Notes under the pieces: model-generated | What the model saw: only the letters and a program-made list of their open reading frames with translations | The model's database searches: none | Told to the model about the DNA's origin: nothing | Assembly: GCA_916048095.2 (NCBI GenBank) | Contig: OU696574.1 | Span: forward strand, 10,690,587 to 10,754,586 | Length of the DNA stretch: 64,000 bases | Direction of reading: 5' to 3' | Source: Sacculina carcini | Lineage: Eukaryota; Arthropoda; Thecostraca; Sacculinidae | Shown here: positions 25,901-36,980 of the stretch, in pieces | Numbering within the stretch: position 1 is the first letter of the stretch | Layout of the letters: each line of letters opens with the position of its first letter | Position numbers and translations under genes: made by a program

Positions 25901-26389
25901 TGCTCAACCCCTGCTTTCATACTTTTCTATAGACAGGTTTTTACATAAAATTGGTTTCAAAAGCCGATTCATGCAGAGTAATGATAAAATGAAATTCTGA
26001 AATAAAATAAAATAAATTATTAATTAATTAAAATTTATTAAGATCCATATTAATTAATTTATAAATTTATTAATAAATATATTATCATTAAATATTTATG
26101 ATGATACGTTAAAAATAATAATTGATTGATTTATTGATTAATATTTATAAATTACTTATACAAAATGTAATGAATAAATTATTAAATATAATGAAATGAA
26201 AAATTAATGTATTGTATTGTAAATTATTTGGTGAAAAATATATTAATTTAGATGATATGGTAAAAAATGGTCATGCTGAATTAATTTTAATTAATTGAAT
26301 TTTTATTAATCCAATTTCACTTAATTCAATACCTGTCTGACACGATGTCTTCCTATGGAAATTCTCGCGCAAATCTCTGGCTCCAGCAT
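19153..26389 (-). CDS. MFS sugar transporter (SLC2/Tret1-like)
   Basis: A facilitative sugar porter of the plasma membrane with 12 predicted transmembrane helices. Eight exons: 26389-26333, 24249-24135, 23137-22956, 22362-22210, 21964-21816, 21467-21101, 20928-20702 and 19327-19153. All phases agree, giving 474 residues. Exon 1 ends RVRQ and exon 2 opens VWSAVVFCQGHFAAG, the usual entry into TM1. Later motifs are LGYKKMALM (loop 2-3), GVFLGASDGAARAYISETAD with LRGALGMLPNL (TM4-5), NWRIAVFILAIPPYLLQFF with LPEASKWLL (TM6 and loop), SWLIERLGR-like AWLIERLGRIRLL (loop 8-9), FAYGVGIVPVTWVLFSELLP (TM10) and the signature PETKGLTLEEI at the C-terminus. The layout fits trehalose/class III glucose transporters, but substrate cannot be assigned. 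A strong donor-like CGGCAG|GTGAGT inside exon 6 is read through. Introns are full of MITEs. Confidence 0.92.
19375..19676 (-). mobile_element. tRNA-derived SINE, copy 1
   Basis: On the minus strand it begins GGACTCCGTGGTGTAGTTGT (A-box-like) and runs through CAGATATCAGTCATGTGTTG-like and CTGTGTGTTCATAAGCTTCG-like body blocks that match 40465-40768. It lies in intron 7 of the sugar transporter. The B-box region is more decayed than in the plus-strand copy. Confidence 0.75.
20185..20552. mobile_element. Probable MITE with CAGAACCGT/CAGAGCCGT ends
   Basis: Left end CAGAACCGTAGCAACCGCCC and right end complementing CAGAGCCGTTGCGAGGACTT. The interior holds duplicated blocks of TTATTATGTATATAGCC. 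No ORF. A related end fragment occurs near 25346-25390. Confidence 0.45.
22405..22555. mobile_element. hAT-like MITE with 8-bp target duplication
   Basis: Starts CAGTGGTTCCTAAGCTG and ends GGTTGGGAACCACTG. Flanks CACTAGAG (22397-22404) and CACTCGAG (22556-22563) differ by one base, as expected for an 8-bp hAT duplication. Confidence 0.75.
23204..23547. mobile_element. hAT-like nonautonomous element
   Basis: Starts CAGTAGTTCTCAACTTG and ends GGCTGGGAACCACTG, with flanks CCATATGG and CCATAGGT that look like a decayed 8-bp duplication. It lies in an intron of the sugar transporter. Confidence 0.6.
23565..23792 (+). mobile_element. AAATGTGTAAGGATTC MITE family, copy A
   Basis: Terminal inverted repeats AAATGTGTAAAGATTCAAGA and its near-complement TTCTTGAATCACACATTT surround a body with GGTTAGGTTAGG and a TTCGCAG|GAGGCGATGGACTGG segment. 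Other copies: 27844-28075 (-), 42111-42338 (-) and 50637-50830 (+). Confidence 0.75.
24282..24635. mobile_element. hAT-like nonautonomous element with perfect 8-bp duplication
   Basis: Starts CAGTGGTTCCCAACC and ends GGTTGGGAACCACTG. It is flanked by identical TCATAGAC copies (24274-24281 and 24636-24643). About 354 bp, no transposase. Situated between exons 1 and 2 of the sugar transporter. Confidence 0.85.
24651..24813. mobile_element. CAGTGGCGGCGC MITE
   Basis: Starts CAGTGGCGGCGCGAGGA and ends GGCACCGCCACTG. A 5'-truncated relative ends at about 25258 with GCACCGCCACTG after a run of C residues, and a longer relative is at 28775-29056. Confidence 0.65.
25673..25877. mobile_element. Inverted-repeat element containing (TTAGG)n
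   Basis: Long imperfect inverted repeat ends with the shared block GTATTATCGGGAGGACCGGT, followed inward on the left by TTAGG units and on the right by about a dozen CCTAA units. The middle has a second, smaller TTAGG/CCTAA inversion. The whole could fold back on itself. It lies in intron 1 of the sugar transporter. Terminal TTAGG is the arthropod-type telomere unit; here it is interstitial. Confidence 0.75.
25960..26325. other. AT-rich intronic stretch
   Basis: Simple AT-rich DNA (TTAATTAATT-like words) within intron 1 of the sugar transporter. No gene. Confidence 0.6.
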
Positions 26390-26730
26390 TGCAATGCACT
26401 CAAATTCACACACACTGACACACACTGACACTGACACACACTGACACACACTGACACTGACACACACACTGACACACACACACACTCACTGACACACACA
26501 CACACACACACACTGACTGACACACTTGGGCACTTGGATTCAAGTAGGCTTTGTTTGGCTGGTCTGCAGCAAACAGACGAGCTGCCAATTGCCAACACTT
26601 CACTGGGGGATAGCAGAGCAGAAACTGTCAGTTTCTCACACACACACTGACACTGACACACTGACACTGACACGCATACATACGTACCTGCCGTGTTGCA
26701 AGCTGCATGCATGTATTTGTATGTGCGGCT

Positions 26731-26898
26731 GCGTGTGTGTGTATGTGTGTGTATGTGTGTATGTATTCATCTGTGTGTATGTGTGTATGTGTATGTATTC
26801 ATCTGTGGGTGGGTGTGTATGTGTGTATGTATTCATCTGTGTGTATGTGTGTGTGTATGTATTCATCTGTGGGTGGGTGTGTATGTGTGTATGTATTC

Positions 26899-26949
<51 letters not shown>

Positions 26950-27135
26950 ATGTTTGTCTGTGTGTGTATATATTTTTATCTCTGTATGTACGCTTGTGTG
27001 TATATTGGTCTATATGTGTATGGGTATGCTCGTTTGCACGCGTGTGTATGTTTGTCTGTTTGTGTGTATGTGTGTGTTTGTATGTGTGTTTGTTTATGTT
27101 TGTTTGTATATGTGTGTTTGTTTGTGTATGTATGT
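26731..27135 (+). repeat. (GT)n/(GTAT)n compound array
   Basis: GT-rich array with repeated TGTATGTATTCATCTGTGTG blocks, giving a minisatellite-like substructure with about 60-bp periods. Confidence 0.85.
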
Positions 27136-27197
27136 GTGAGAGCAGAGATACGCTTGTATATTCATATTTGCTGGTGGTTTTCGCCTGGCCAATGGTC

Positions 27198-27199
27198 AG

Positions 27200-27260
<61 letters not shown>

Positions 27261-27269
27261 CTCATCTCA

Positions 27270-27307
<38 letters not shown>

Positions 27308-27316
27308 CTCATCTCA

Positions 27317-27412
<96 letters not shown>
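27198..27412 (+). repeat. (CA)n array with CATCTCATCT interruptions
   Basis: Long CA repeat broken by two ATCTCATCTCATC insertions, so a roughly 55-bp unit has been copied. A shorter CA array follows at 27509-27563. Confidence 0.9.
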
Positions 27413-27414
<2 letters not shown>

Positions 27415-27511
27415 AAACCCATTCACCTGTTTCAGGATTTGTGATACGATTACTGGTGTTAATTAGACCGGAGATAAAGTACACAATTTATTTACACTTT
27501 CACTGTCACAA

Positions 27512-27552
<41 letters not shown>

Positions 27553-27843
27553 CACACACACACATGTCTATTTACCGAGTAGCAACCTGTATGTGTGTGT
27601 GTTTTTTCATATTTAAGAGCAGCTTTCTTAAATCTGTTCAAATCATGTTTTCTCTCGTTATTTCTTGTTCGTTTGTGACCTTTTTCTTTATATATTCGTT
27701 TTGCCTTTCTGTTGTGGCGTTTTAAATCTTATTTTTACGCGTCTGTGTTGTTATATTTGATAAGAAAGAGGGCCCATATTCTACTCTGGAGATATCCTTT
27801 AAAATTGTGTCCCTAAGTATTCTAATTGTAACATACATATATA

Positions 27844-28075
27844 GGTTGACGCTAAATGTGTAAAGATTCAAGAACATTATATTTTGAAAAATTGATTTAA
27901 CGAATTTCTTCCAGTCCTTTGCCTCCTGCAAAGGCGGCACATTACATTAGAACGCTAAACCTAACCTAACCTAAAATCTATGAAAAATATAGAAACGTTT
28001 TTGTTCGTTTTTTTAGCGTTTTATAAAGATTAGCGTTTTTAATGTTCTTGAATCCTTACACATTTAGCCTAGACC
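27844..28075 (-). mobile_element. AAATGTGTAAGGATTC MITE family, copy B
   Basis: Same ends as copy A, in opposite orientation. The interior has CCTAACCTAACC and a segment that reads CAG|GAGGCAAAGGACTGGAAG on the minus strand. Confidence 0.75.
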
Positions 28076-28774
28076 ACAGATATATTGCAATTTGGCATGC
28101 GTTCAACGGGGTTCGACTTGCAAGCGTCTTAACAATCAAGGTTACTCAGTGTGACAACTCTAATCAGTGCTGCCAAATTTGTGAGCGATTGCGTGTTTCT
28201 AGGCGCGGTTGCAAAATATTGACGTCTGCAGACGCAACATTCCGTTTGAACGATTATATTTGTCGCTCTTTTGTTTGTTTGATCAGAGGAACGCTGAATA
28301 TATTGACAGTTAAAAACACGGAAAATCGATACACAATAATATGTGATCTAACGCAAATATTATCACTCTTTTTTGCCTTTTTTTCTCAAGTACTTACGAA
28401 TCCAATTTCAACAGCCATAACTGTAGATATCGCTTTGTTTACGCATATTTTCCATTTGATATGCAGAGCGGTACATATAGCGTACAGTCAGTTCATTGTG
28501 GTCATATGTTGTGGGCTGGATATTGGCCGGTGTGTGTTCATTTCTGATTGAATCTGTTGTTTGGCTTTGCGGTCACTTTTCGTCGCACAAATCTGTTTGT
28601 GTTGTTATTTTCCTGTACTGCGTATCTCATCAATCTCCAGCGTCGGTTTTTCCCGACACACACAAACACACACACACACACATATTATATTGTTGTTTGT
28701 GAGAGAGCAATTTATCACTCATTTGATGATGAGATAATTGTGAAAACACTTGTGTTTTTCTGCTTACAGTAGGA

Positions 28775-29056
28775 CAGTGGCGGCGCCAGGATTCGTACGA
28801 TGGGGGGTTGAAGGGGGGCTAAGGAAAAAGTTGAGGGGGCTTGGCGAATCATGAAGAGCTACACTCGAACGCTGACTACGTGATATTATAATAAGGAACT
28901 GGGGCACACTGATTTAGTCCTCGAACTGGAACCAAAATTACAGAGCTTCATTTAGAGTGGTAAGAAATTTTAATGTCCATGATTATGATTTTTGCGGGGG
29001 CTTAGGGGAGGCTTGGCACATTGGGGGTCTCCAGCCCCCCCTTGGCGCCGCCATTG
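28775..29056. mobile_element. CAGTGGCGGCGC element, longer copy
   Basis: Starts CAGTGGCGGCGCCAGGA and ends TTGGCGCCGCCATTG. The interior (GGGGCTTGG, CATGAAGAGCTACACTC, GGGGCACACTGATT) matches the truncated relative at about 24990-25258. Confidence 0.7.
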
Positions 29057-29337
29057 CATTACGACAAAATCAGGCATCATTTAGTGTTATTCACGGTCGA
29101 CTAGTTTGTCGATCAGAACTTTTTCTCGCTCTTATCTGCCTTTTCCAGTGCTAAGTTTAATGAAGCATAACTGAACGAGTTGTACTGTAGTTGAAATTAC
29201 ATTGCAGGGTCGGCATTTGTATAATAGAAAACATTACGATATATGGTATGTGTGCTTGAGTGCTCATGCAAGTTTTAGTATTTTTTCAGACAACAGAGAA
29301 TATTTGAAACAAGTCAAATGATTCAAGATTAAATATA

Positions 29338-30136
29338 CAGTGGAACCTCGACATACGAGCTGCTCTACTTACGAGAAACTCGAGATACGAGCGGTCTTTC
29401 GAGCAAAAATCGTGCTCTACATACGAGTGAAAATTCGAGTTACGAGCATTTCAGATGCTCCCGCTAGGTGGCCGAGCGATCGAGGCCACCTAGCGCCAGG
29501 ACTGCCATGTTTGTTGTAAAAAATTTTCAATGACAGTCTTTCCTGACTTGCAAAATATTGTTTGTCCTTTTTGTCTTTTCTTAGCTGCAAGTTTGTCATT
29601 TTTTCGGTCGTGACACCTGGCAACCCTGCCCAGCGCTCGTCCCAGCAGTAAGCACGTGTGTTTCCCCGCCGTACAGGTCTGATCCCGCGCTCTTGTGTTG
29701 TGTTGGTTTTATCACATTTATCTCCTTTTTGTGGCTTTTTATGTGACATTAATCATGAGTTCTAAAGAAGGAGATGGAAAGGCGTCCTCTGAGAAGAAAA
29801 AGAGGATGATGTCAATCGAAATGAAGCAAGAGGTAATAGACAAACATGAGCGTGGTGTTCGTGTGAGTGATCTCGTAAAGCAGTACAATCGGTCATCATC
29901 CACGATCTGTACAATATTGAAACAGAAAGATGCCATAAAAGCTATGAAACCGAGCAAGGGAGTGACTATTCTTTCCAAAATGAGGAAAAATTTTGAGAGA
30001 AAAATTTTGGGAGGCCAGGAACGGATTAATTGGTTTTCAGTTATTTCTTATGGGATAACTTCGCTCGAGATACGAGCAATTCGAGATACGAGCACGATCC
30101 GGGAACGAATTAATCTCGTATGTCGAGGTTCCACTG
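29338..30136 (+). mobile_element. Internally deleted Tigger/pogo transposon
   Basis: An 799-bp element with terminal inverted repeats CAGTGGAACCTCGACATACG / CGTATGTCGAGGTTCCACTG-like, flanked by TA (29336-29337 and 30137-30138). Subterminal CGAGATACGAGC repeats occur at both ends. The interior ORF from ATG 29756 (29695 if upstream codons are included) encodes about 85 residues with KKRMMSIEMKQEVIDKHERG and VSDLVKQYNRSSSTICTILK, the N-terminal helix-turn-helix of pogo/CENP-B type transposases. The DDE catalytic domain is absent: after about residue 85 the frame runs into the right end. Nonautonomous relic. Confidence 0.88.
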
Positions 30137-31955
30137 TATTTCATAAAACTAAGAAGTAAACTGGGTATATTTGTTTGACAAAATGAAAAATTGAGGGAAT
30201 TCAAGTTCATATTTCACGGTATTTTTTGTTTTTCTCTCTTTTCTCTGTTTTTCTCTTCAATTTCACTTGTATTTCACTTTGATCTTAATTTTAACCTATT
30301 TGTTGTACACTGGATTTTACACACACTAACAAAACCGGCGAATACACAGTTCCTAAAGTGAATTTGCATCTGGAAACAATTAATTTTCATTTAAAAAAAT
30401 CGCTGTTAAACACTGTGAAAAACAGCATGTGATTCATGCAATTTTGCGATTTTTGAATTAACACTGGCAACACTGATATTTGTTTTTCGATTCAAGATTG
30501 TTTCATACAATGTTTGTCAGTTTGTATTGCGCTCTGGATTTGTTGGCTCTTCTGTTGGTAGATAAATACATTTGAACTTGGATCCGCTTTAATTATGTTT
30601 GTGTTTAATTTTCTTATTATGTATGTGCATTGTTCTTGTTGGTTATATGTTGGTTAGCGGCTTTAAAATACTAGTTTCCAGTCTTGGGTGCTATTTGTGA
30701 GGTTTCAACGCGTTATATTTACTTTGAATTTGCTTTTGTGGGTGTGATTCTCTAGTATACACACACTAGGCTAGGTAGAGGTTATGACAAATTTGTTCTT
30801 TTGAGGATTTAATGCAATACTACTGGGCCTAATATGGTTATCATATACTTATTATCATAGACTTTCACCAGTTCATGTTTCATCATTCATCATGTTTTCA
30901 CCAGTGCAGTGCTTTACGATCTGTGCTACTAAATTTTTGTGTAATATCCTTCTATCATGGCGTTCTTAGCGCTCGGGAATCAGTGACTGGTAGTGTTAGA
31001 TGTTCGTGAATGTAGTCACAGCTGAGGCTAGGCTGAGTAATGTATATTTAGGAATAGGATAATATTGAGTATCAGGCTACAGTTATTAGATAAAAATGTG
31101 ACATTTTTTGGATAAAATTCCTCAATTTTTATTTCTGTTTTGGTCAATATGGATTGTGCTCTAGTCTTACCAGGATTGGCATGATATAGTAAAATTGCAA
31201 GGCTTCGATTTTGAGTAATTGTAGTTGCTAAGCGAGTTGGCAATTGATGTTAAGTTGTGAATGACAAATAGTGATTTCTCGGCTCATTACAAAGGTGGAC
31301 GCTGATGTTGTGCTTGTGTAATGTATTTTGTAATCTGTATGTGTTTGTGCTATTTGCCACTGACGTGAAATTGTCTCTTGTCCTGCCTTCTATATCGTCT
31401 TGTGTCAAAATTTGGCCTGTAATACTTGCATGAAGCTGTAGACGACTCCATTTTTCAATTAACCGGAATTCTCGTGCAAATTGTGAATGCCAACTTGTCA
31501 TTTTCGTGATATTTGCGACATCGTTGTACTGTTTATCCTGACCGAATTATTTAAATTATTTGAATTATAATATAATTAAATATGATATAAATATAATTAT
31601 ATAATTAATTATAATATAATTATAATTATATATTAATTTTATTTGTTATTTGGGTTATTTGTTATTTATTTGATATTTGAATTGTTATTTGATGTTATCC
31701 CTGCCAGAGCGGGTCTTCCATTATTTTGTCTTTCATTAAATGTTTTTTTCTCGATTTTTTCATTCAATCTTTAATTTAATTGTAATCCATAGAGATGATT
31801 TATTAAGTAATTCCTCAATTATGTGATATATTAAATGCGTGACTTTCATTCTGGATTTATGTGAGATGTTTGTGAGATATATTGTATTTTAGTTTGTTTT
31901 TTCTCTGAGGATATTTCGACTTGTATTTATATAGTCGTACACAATTTGAGCCAAG

Positions 31956-32014
<59 letters not shown>

Positions 32015-32139
32015 TTGTGCGTGACGGCTAGTGTCACGTGCTTGTTTTGCTTGGGCGCCTCTGTGCAGCACCATGTCACGTGGTGTCAATCAAGAAGGCG
32101 GGCGCATGACTGCTGCTTGCGCCTGCCTCTCACGACTCT

Positions 32140-32177
<38 letters not shown>

Positions 32178-32388
32178 TACACGTGCACATACACACACAT
32201 ACACTTATGTGTGTCTCGTGCTATTCGTGACATGTGTCGTCGTTTTTGTCGTTGATTTTGGATTTATTCCAACACACTGTGTTTCTTCGTGTTTATGTGT
32301 GTGTGTGTGTGTGCTAGGTGTCATTGCTTTATTCTGTGGAGTTTTGTGTGTTTGTTGTTTGCTGGTGTTGTTAACACGTGAGTCAAGT

Positions 32389-32423
<35 letters not shown>

Positions 32424-33551
32424 CTGAGAAGTTCACTATAGTGTGGAGTGGTGATAGGTGGCAGGTTGTGTGTGTGTGTATTTGTGTGTGTGTGTGTGTG
32501 TGTTTATGTGTGTGTGTGTGGTGGAACAGTAAGTTGCAAGAGAGAATTAGTTGATGTTTCCTGACAGCCATGTTGCTGTCGGCTGTCATTTCGGCCGTTT
32601 TGTCGGTGATAAAACGAGATTTAGTGGACCAAGTGCCATCGTCTGCACGAGAATATAATATTGCTGTGTAATTTAGCAGATTTCAGTTCCAAGTTGAGCT
32701 ATTTTCTTTTCTACCGCAATCACCCGAGTATAAAATGTTTACCCAAATACAGGGTTTGTTTGGTTTAAACCAAGTATTTTAAACCAAGTGTTTTTTTATA
32801 AAAAACATGTTTTTTTGAAAATTGTTTTTTTGACAGAAATGATTTTCCTCATATAGGAATGATCAAATATTTTCAGAATTATTAAATGAGCTCATTAATA
32901 CAGTTTTAAATCTTCATAAATATTACTTTTTGGCATGATTTGAGGGGTTTGCACGATATGGGAAACATTTTTATGTACATTTTTGGTTTTTGCTTTGAAA
33001 CATTGAAGTTGGTATTTACCCAACCCTGCCCAAATATAATGCTCACTCCACATTTGACTCGAAAAACTGGTCTTTTTTTGACATACCCTAGTATAACACT
33101 CCCCTAAGTTTTCAGATTTTTAATGTCATATTGATTGATTTAATTATCTATTTTCTCTATTATATTGATTGATAAAATACTACAAACGTACCAATAACAT
33201 TAATTACATAATTTGATCTCTCCTTACACACAATTTGACTTTGCGAACTGGTATTTCTCACATACTCAAGTATTATGCCGCTGTATAAGTTTTGATGTTG
33301 AAATTTGGCACGAAAATGGGAGCTGATTATACTTGGGCGATTACGGTAATTCATTTGCAGAATTGAAGTGCCTCAATGTGTGAATGGCGTGTGGTTTTTT
33401 GTTCAGGCTTGTACAGTAGTGTTTGTTCTACTGTTTTGTGAGCAGCTGACTATCAGGCTCCATTATCTTGTGCGCGTTTATCAGCTGCTGCTAGCCCTTC
33501 CTCAGTGTGTGATGTGGTGATGTGTGCTTCGTGCTGTCATCACCACTGCTG

Positions 33552-36500
33552 ATGGCCAAGGGCTTCCAGGACGCGTCCTCCGGTGCTGCAGTGCTTGGCG
33601 GCAGTCAGGGAGGTCTCCCGGCCGCTAACACGACGGTGCCTGACGCCAGCTGTCACGAGCTGTCTGGCGCAGCCTCTACCTCCACCACCAGCTCAGAACA
33701 CGCGGCCGAGGAGTTTCTACGGCAGGCAGACTCGTTGTCGCACGTGCCAGCGACCGCCGATTGTGATGAACCTGACTTGATGATCAAGGAGCTGTCGTCG
33801 CACGCCGCCGACGACGACGAGCTGGGGTTTGTGTCGGAGTCGTGGTCGCACGTTGCTAGGCAACACGACAAAACAGCGTCCTTGTCCGGCAGCGAGATGA
33901 CGTCATCGTCATCTTTTTCATCATTACCGGTGTCACACAGCAGAAATCAGCAGAGACAGGAGTCTCGTGACTCGCGCCAGTACCCCGTGTTTGCCGAGAC
34001 TAACCCGTTCCGTTTGTCTGCCGAACAAACGCCTGTTGTGCGTGTGAACGGTTCCAGGCTGCGCCACAATGCGCCAAGTACTGCCAGATCGCGTCTCGAT
34101 CACACCTCCTCATCATCTTGTGATTCTCAACAAGAACGGCGACTACAGCAAGATTCTGATGATGATGAAGAATGTCAGTATGGAGAGAGTGAAGGAGCGA
34201 CGGCCTCCAATCCCTCCACTTTTTCCGGGTGAGTGATGTCACTGCACGAACGTGTGTGTGTGTGTGAAGGACTCCTTCATTGCGGTGGAAAATATATGAA
34301 TAACTCAAATTTAGATTATGTTTACTGCACGTGACTTGTATCATTCAGTTCTACGGCGATTTTCCATCGTTCTGGATGTGTTTATGTTGAATACTTGCCT
34401 TTTTGTCAGCACACTCGAGGGTAAGTTGCTGATATATGCACGTGCCATTATGAGTTATCCACAATTATTTCGTGGCTCAATGAAGCCATTTTATATCCTA
34501 GCTTTGACTCATTGCTGTATTGTAATATGAGCTGTATAATTTGAACTACACGCTTCAAGCTGCATTTCATTAATTCATTTTATTATCATTATAATTATAA
34601 AAAAATTGCACTTGAATGATTCAATTAATCAACGTTATAGGATTGTATAAAGCAATATGGATAAGATGACAAAGTGTTTGTGTGTTTTTGTGTGTGCATT
34701 TTGTGGCGTGTACAGCGAGGTTGCGGTGTTGAACTCAAGTGAACATTACTCGACACAATCTGATTCACTCACTACCAGTTCTTCACTGATGTGGTGGGCG
34801 TGTTTTATATATCTCCATTCATTCAGTATATCTGTGTGTTCTTTCCTCTTCTCATTTGCTTCTTCCATTTTTCTCATATTCTTTTGTGTGCTGGATATTT
34901 GTTATTTGAATCACTTCAATAGACACGCTCTATGTATTATTGTTCTACTGGTTTTGTTTGTTATGTTTGTGTTTTCGTGTTGTGTTTTTTTTTAATAATC
35001 CGCATATGTTTTTCCAATTTAACCTTGTTCCTTAATAATAATAATGATGATGATGTGATTGTGGATCAGTCGATCGCCATTTTCGCTGTCGCGAGCTAGT
35101 CCCACACCGGACCAGACCAGGCTGGAGGGAGAACAGTTGTTTCTCGGCTTCGTGCACGAGCGAATCCAGCAGGATTTGCCCGATGATGTACTACCACTGG
35201 CGGTTCAGCAGAATGATGAGTATATTGACAGGTGGGGGTCTCGTCCCCTCCCCTCTCCAACCCCACCATGTGTGTGTGGGGTTACAGGGATACGCTCAAC
35301 ATATGATCAAAAATAAGTTATGGAGGTTTAAAAGATTAAATACAATTGAAGAATGAGTGAATGAGTGAAAGGTCGGACAGAACAGGACAACTATGTGTGT
35401 GTTATCATCAATTCTAATTCGTTTATTTATGTTTCTAATGACATTTACTTTTATGTAACAACTGAATTTATTGAATTTATCAGCGCTGTTGTTTGGAAAA
35501 TGAAGAGATGGTTCATTAAGAAGTGGAGAATCAGTGAGAAAAAAGGTTAAGAACCGCGGAACTAGACAAGTCTTTTCTAAGTTTGCCTTTTGTTGTAAGA
35601 CAATGAGTTGTATGTGAAAATGCATTGTTAATTGAATAACGTTACGGTTGAGTCGCACAATTAAACCTCAGTCTGCATATAAAATCTCGATATCTCGTGA
35701 TCAATATGCGGTGCCACTTCCAGTTGTGTAATTGTCAATACTGCATTTGTCGCCAGAATTCTCTCGTTCCCTGGCGTGAGAAACCCGCTGTGGTCGCAAA
35801 CTGGCAGTGAGCTGCGCTGTATGGCCGATGCGTTCGCCAACTCGCACCAACGCAAGGAGCTGCGTGCCAAGGCCGAACAGACCAGCTTCACTGAGATCTC
35901 CTGGGAGAGATTCAGGAACCTGCTGGAGGAATTATTCGCCGTGAGTGCTGTATGGTGTTTGTATGCGTGTGTGTTCGTATGCGTGTGTGTGTGTGTGCCA
36001 GTGTTAGTGGCTCTCAACCTTTTGGCTCCAGACAACGAGCCAAAAAATGTCTGCAAATATAAGCATTCAAGAGACTCAAGCCTGAATATATATCCGAATT
36101 TGATCTATATGAAATCGACTTGCTTTTGTGTAATGTTTGTATAATTTGTGATGTGTGTGTGCAATGTATAATGTGTGTATGTATGTGGATGTGTGTGTGT
36201 GTGTCGGTGTTTGAATGTGTGTGTGTGTGTGTGTGTCGGTGTGTGTTTGAATATGTGTGTGTGTGTGTGTGTCGGTGTGTGTGTTTGAATATGTGTGTGT
36301 GTGTGTGTGTGTCGGTGTGTGTTTGAATGTGTGTGTGTGTGTGTGTGTGTCGGTGTGTGTGTTTGAATATGTGTGTGTGTGTGTGTCGGTGTGTGTTTCA
36401 ATATGTGTGTATGTGTATGTGTGGCAGTCATACATACACATACATACATAGCACGCACACATTAATATGTGTGCGTTATGTGTGTACAGTGTAATGTGTG

Positions 36501-36980
36501 TGCTATGTGTGTACAGTGTAATGTGTGTGCTATGTGTGTGTGTGTGTGTGTGTGTGTTGGTGTGTATGTTTTAATTTGTGTGTGTGCTATATGTGTGTGT
36601 GTGTGTGTTTGTGTTTGAATATGTGTATGTCGGTGTGTGTGTTTGAATTTGTGTGTGCTATGTGTGTGTGTATGACGGTGTGTATGTTTGAGTAGGGCGA
36701 GGCTGGAGTGACGCAGGAGCGTATTTTGGTGTTATTCTTCTTCCTTGCCGACTGTGTGATAGCCACACTGCGTCGTCACGCGTGGCATCATATCCGTCGT
36801 CTGTTACAATGGTCACTCGACTACATCGTGCAGCGCGTGTGTGCCCTGGTTCAGGCGGCGGGTGGCTGGACTGTTGTGTTTCGCAGTTCACTAGAATATC
36901 TCGTGCTAGTGGCTCGTATCTCAGCGTTTGTGCTGCTCGGAGCCGCGGCCATCATTTATATTCGCAAGAACCTGCGCTAG
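33552..36980 (+). CDS. Bcl-2 family protein, BAK/BOK-like multidomain type
   Basis: Probable regulator or effector of mitochondrial outer-membrane permeabilisation. Four exons: 33552-34228, 35070-35231, 35757-35940 and 36696-36980. Phases agree, giving 435 residues. Residues 1 to about 230 form a Ser/Asp-rich low-complexity extension. Then comes [19 protein letters not shown] (helix alpha1 region), a BH3 core [13 protein letters not shown] at about 299-311, [20 protein letters not shown] (helix 4 to BH1), hydrophobic [12 protein letters not shown] (helix 5), BH2 QAAGGW at about 393-398 and a C-terminal membrane anchor [20 protein letters not shown] ending in basic IRKNLR. The usual NWGR of BH1 is replaced by TQER. 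Order and anchor fit BAK/BOK; which of the two is not resolved. The start is the ATG at 33552, as the upstream in-frame codon is GTG. Confidence 0.85.
35365..35570 (+). repeat. Dispersed repeat GGTCGGACAGAACAGGACAA, copy 1
   Basis: Blocks GGTCGGACAGAACAGGACAA, TTTATCAGCGCTGTTGTTTG and ATTAAGAAGTGGAGAATCAG recur at 50077-50240 (minus) and 52715-52925 (plus). The right end reads AAGAACCGCGG, like hAT CAGTGGTTCTT ends. It lies in intron 2 of the Bcl-2 gene. Confidence 0.65.
36150..36695 (+). repeat. (GT)n minisatellite-like array before Bcl-2 exon 4
   Basis: GT tracts with repeated GGTGTGTGTTTGAATATGTG units of about 35-40 bp and a duplicated GTACAGTGTAATGTGTGTGC unit. It directly precedes the acceptor of the terminal exon. 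Confidence 0.85.

Larger units (their letters stand above)
26390..33551. other. Gene-free region rich in repeats
   Basis: Seven kilobases between divergent genes (transporter minus, Bcl-2 gene plus). It holds GT and CA arrays (26400-27580, 31960-32520), a MITE copy, a CAGTGGCGGCGC element, the Tigger relic and AT-rich DNA (31545-31690). ORFs here come from simple repeats or lack any recognisable feature. Confidence 0.6.

Noticed and set aside
26526-27725. A 399-codon ORF with runs of Val/Cys and His/Thr
   Set aside because: Entirely built on GT and CA microsatellites in the gene-free region.
28042-28551. A 169-codon plus-strand ORF
   Set aside because: Its start lies inside a MITE copy, and composition and content show no recognisable protein.
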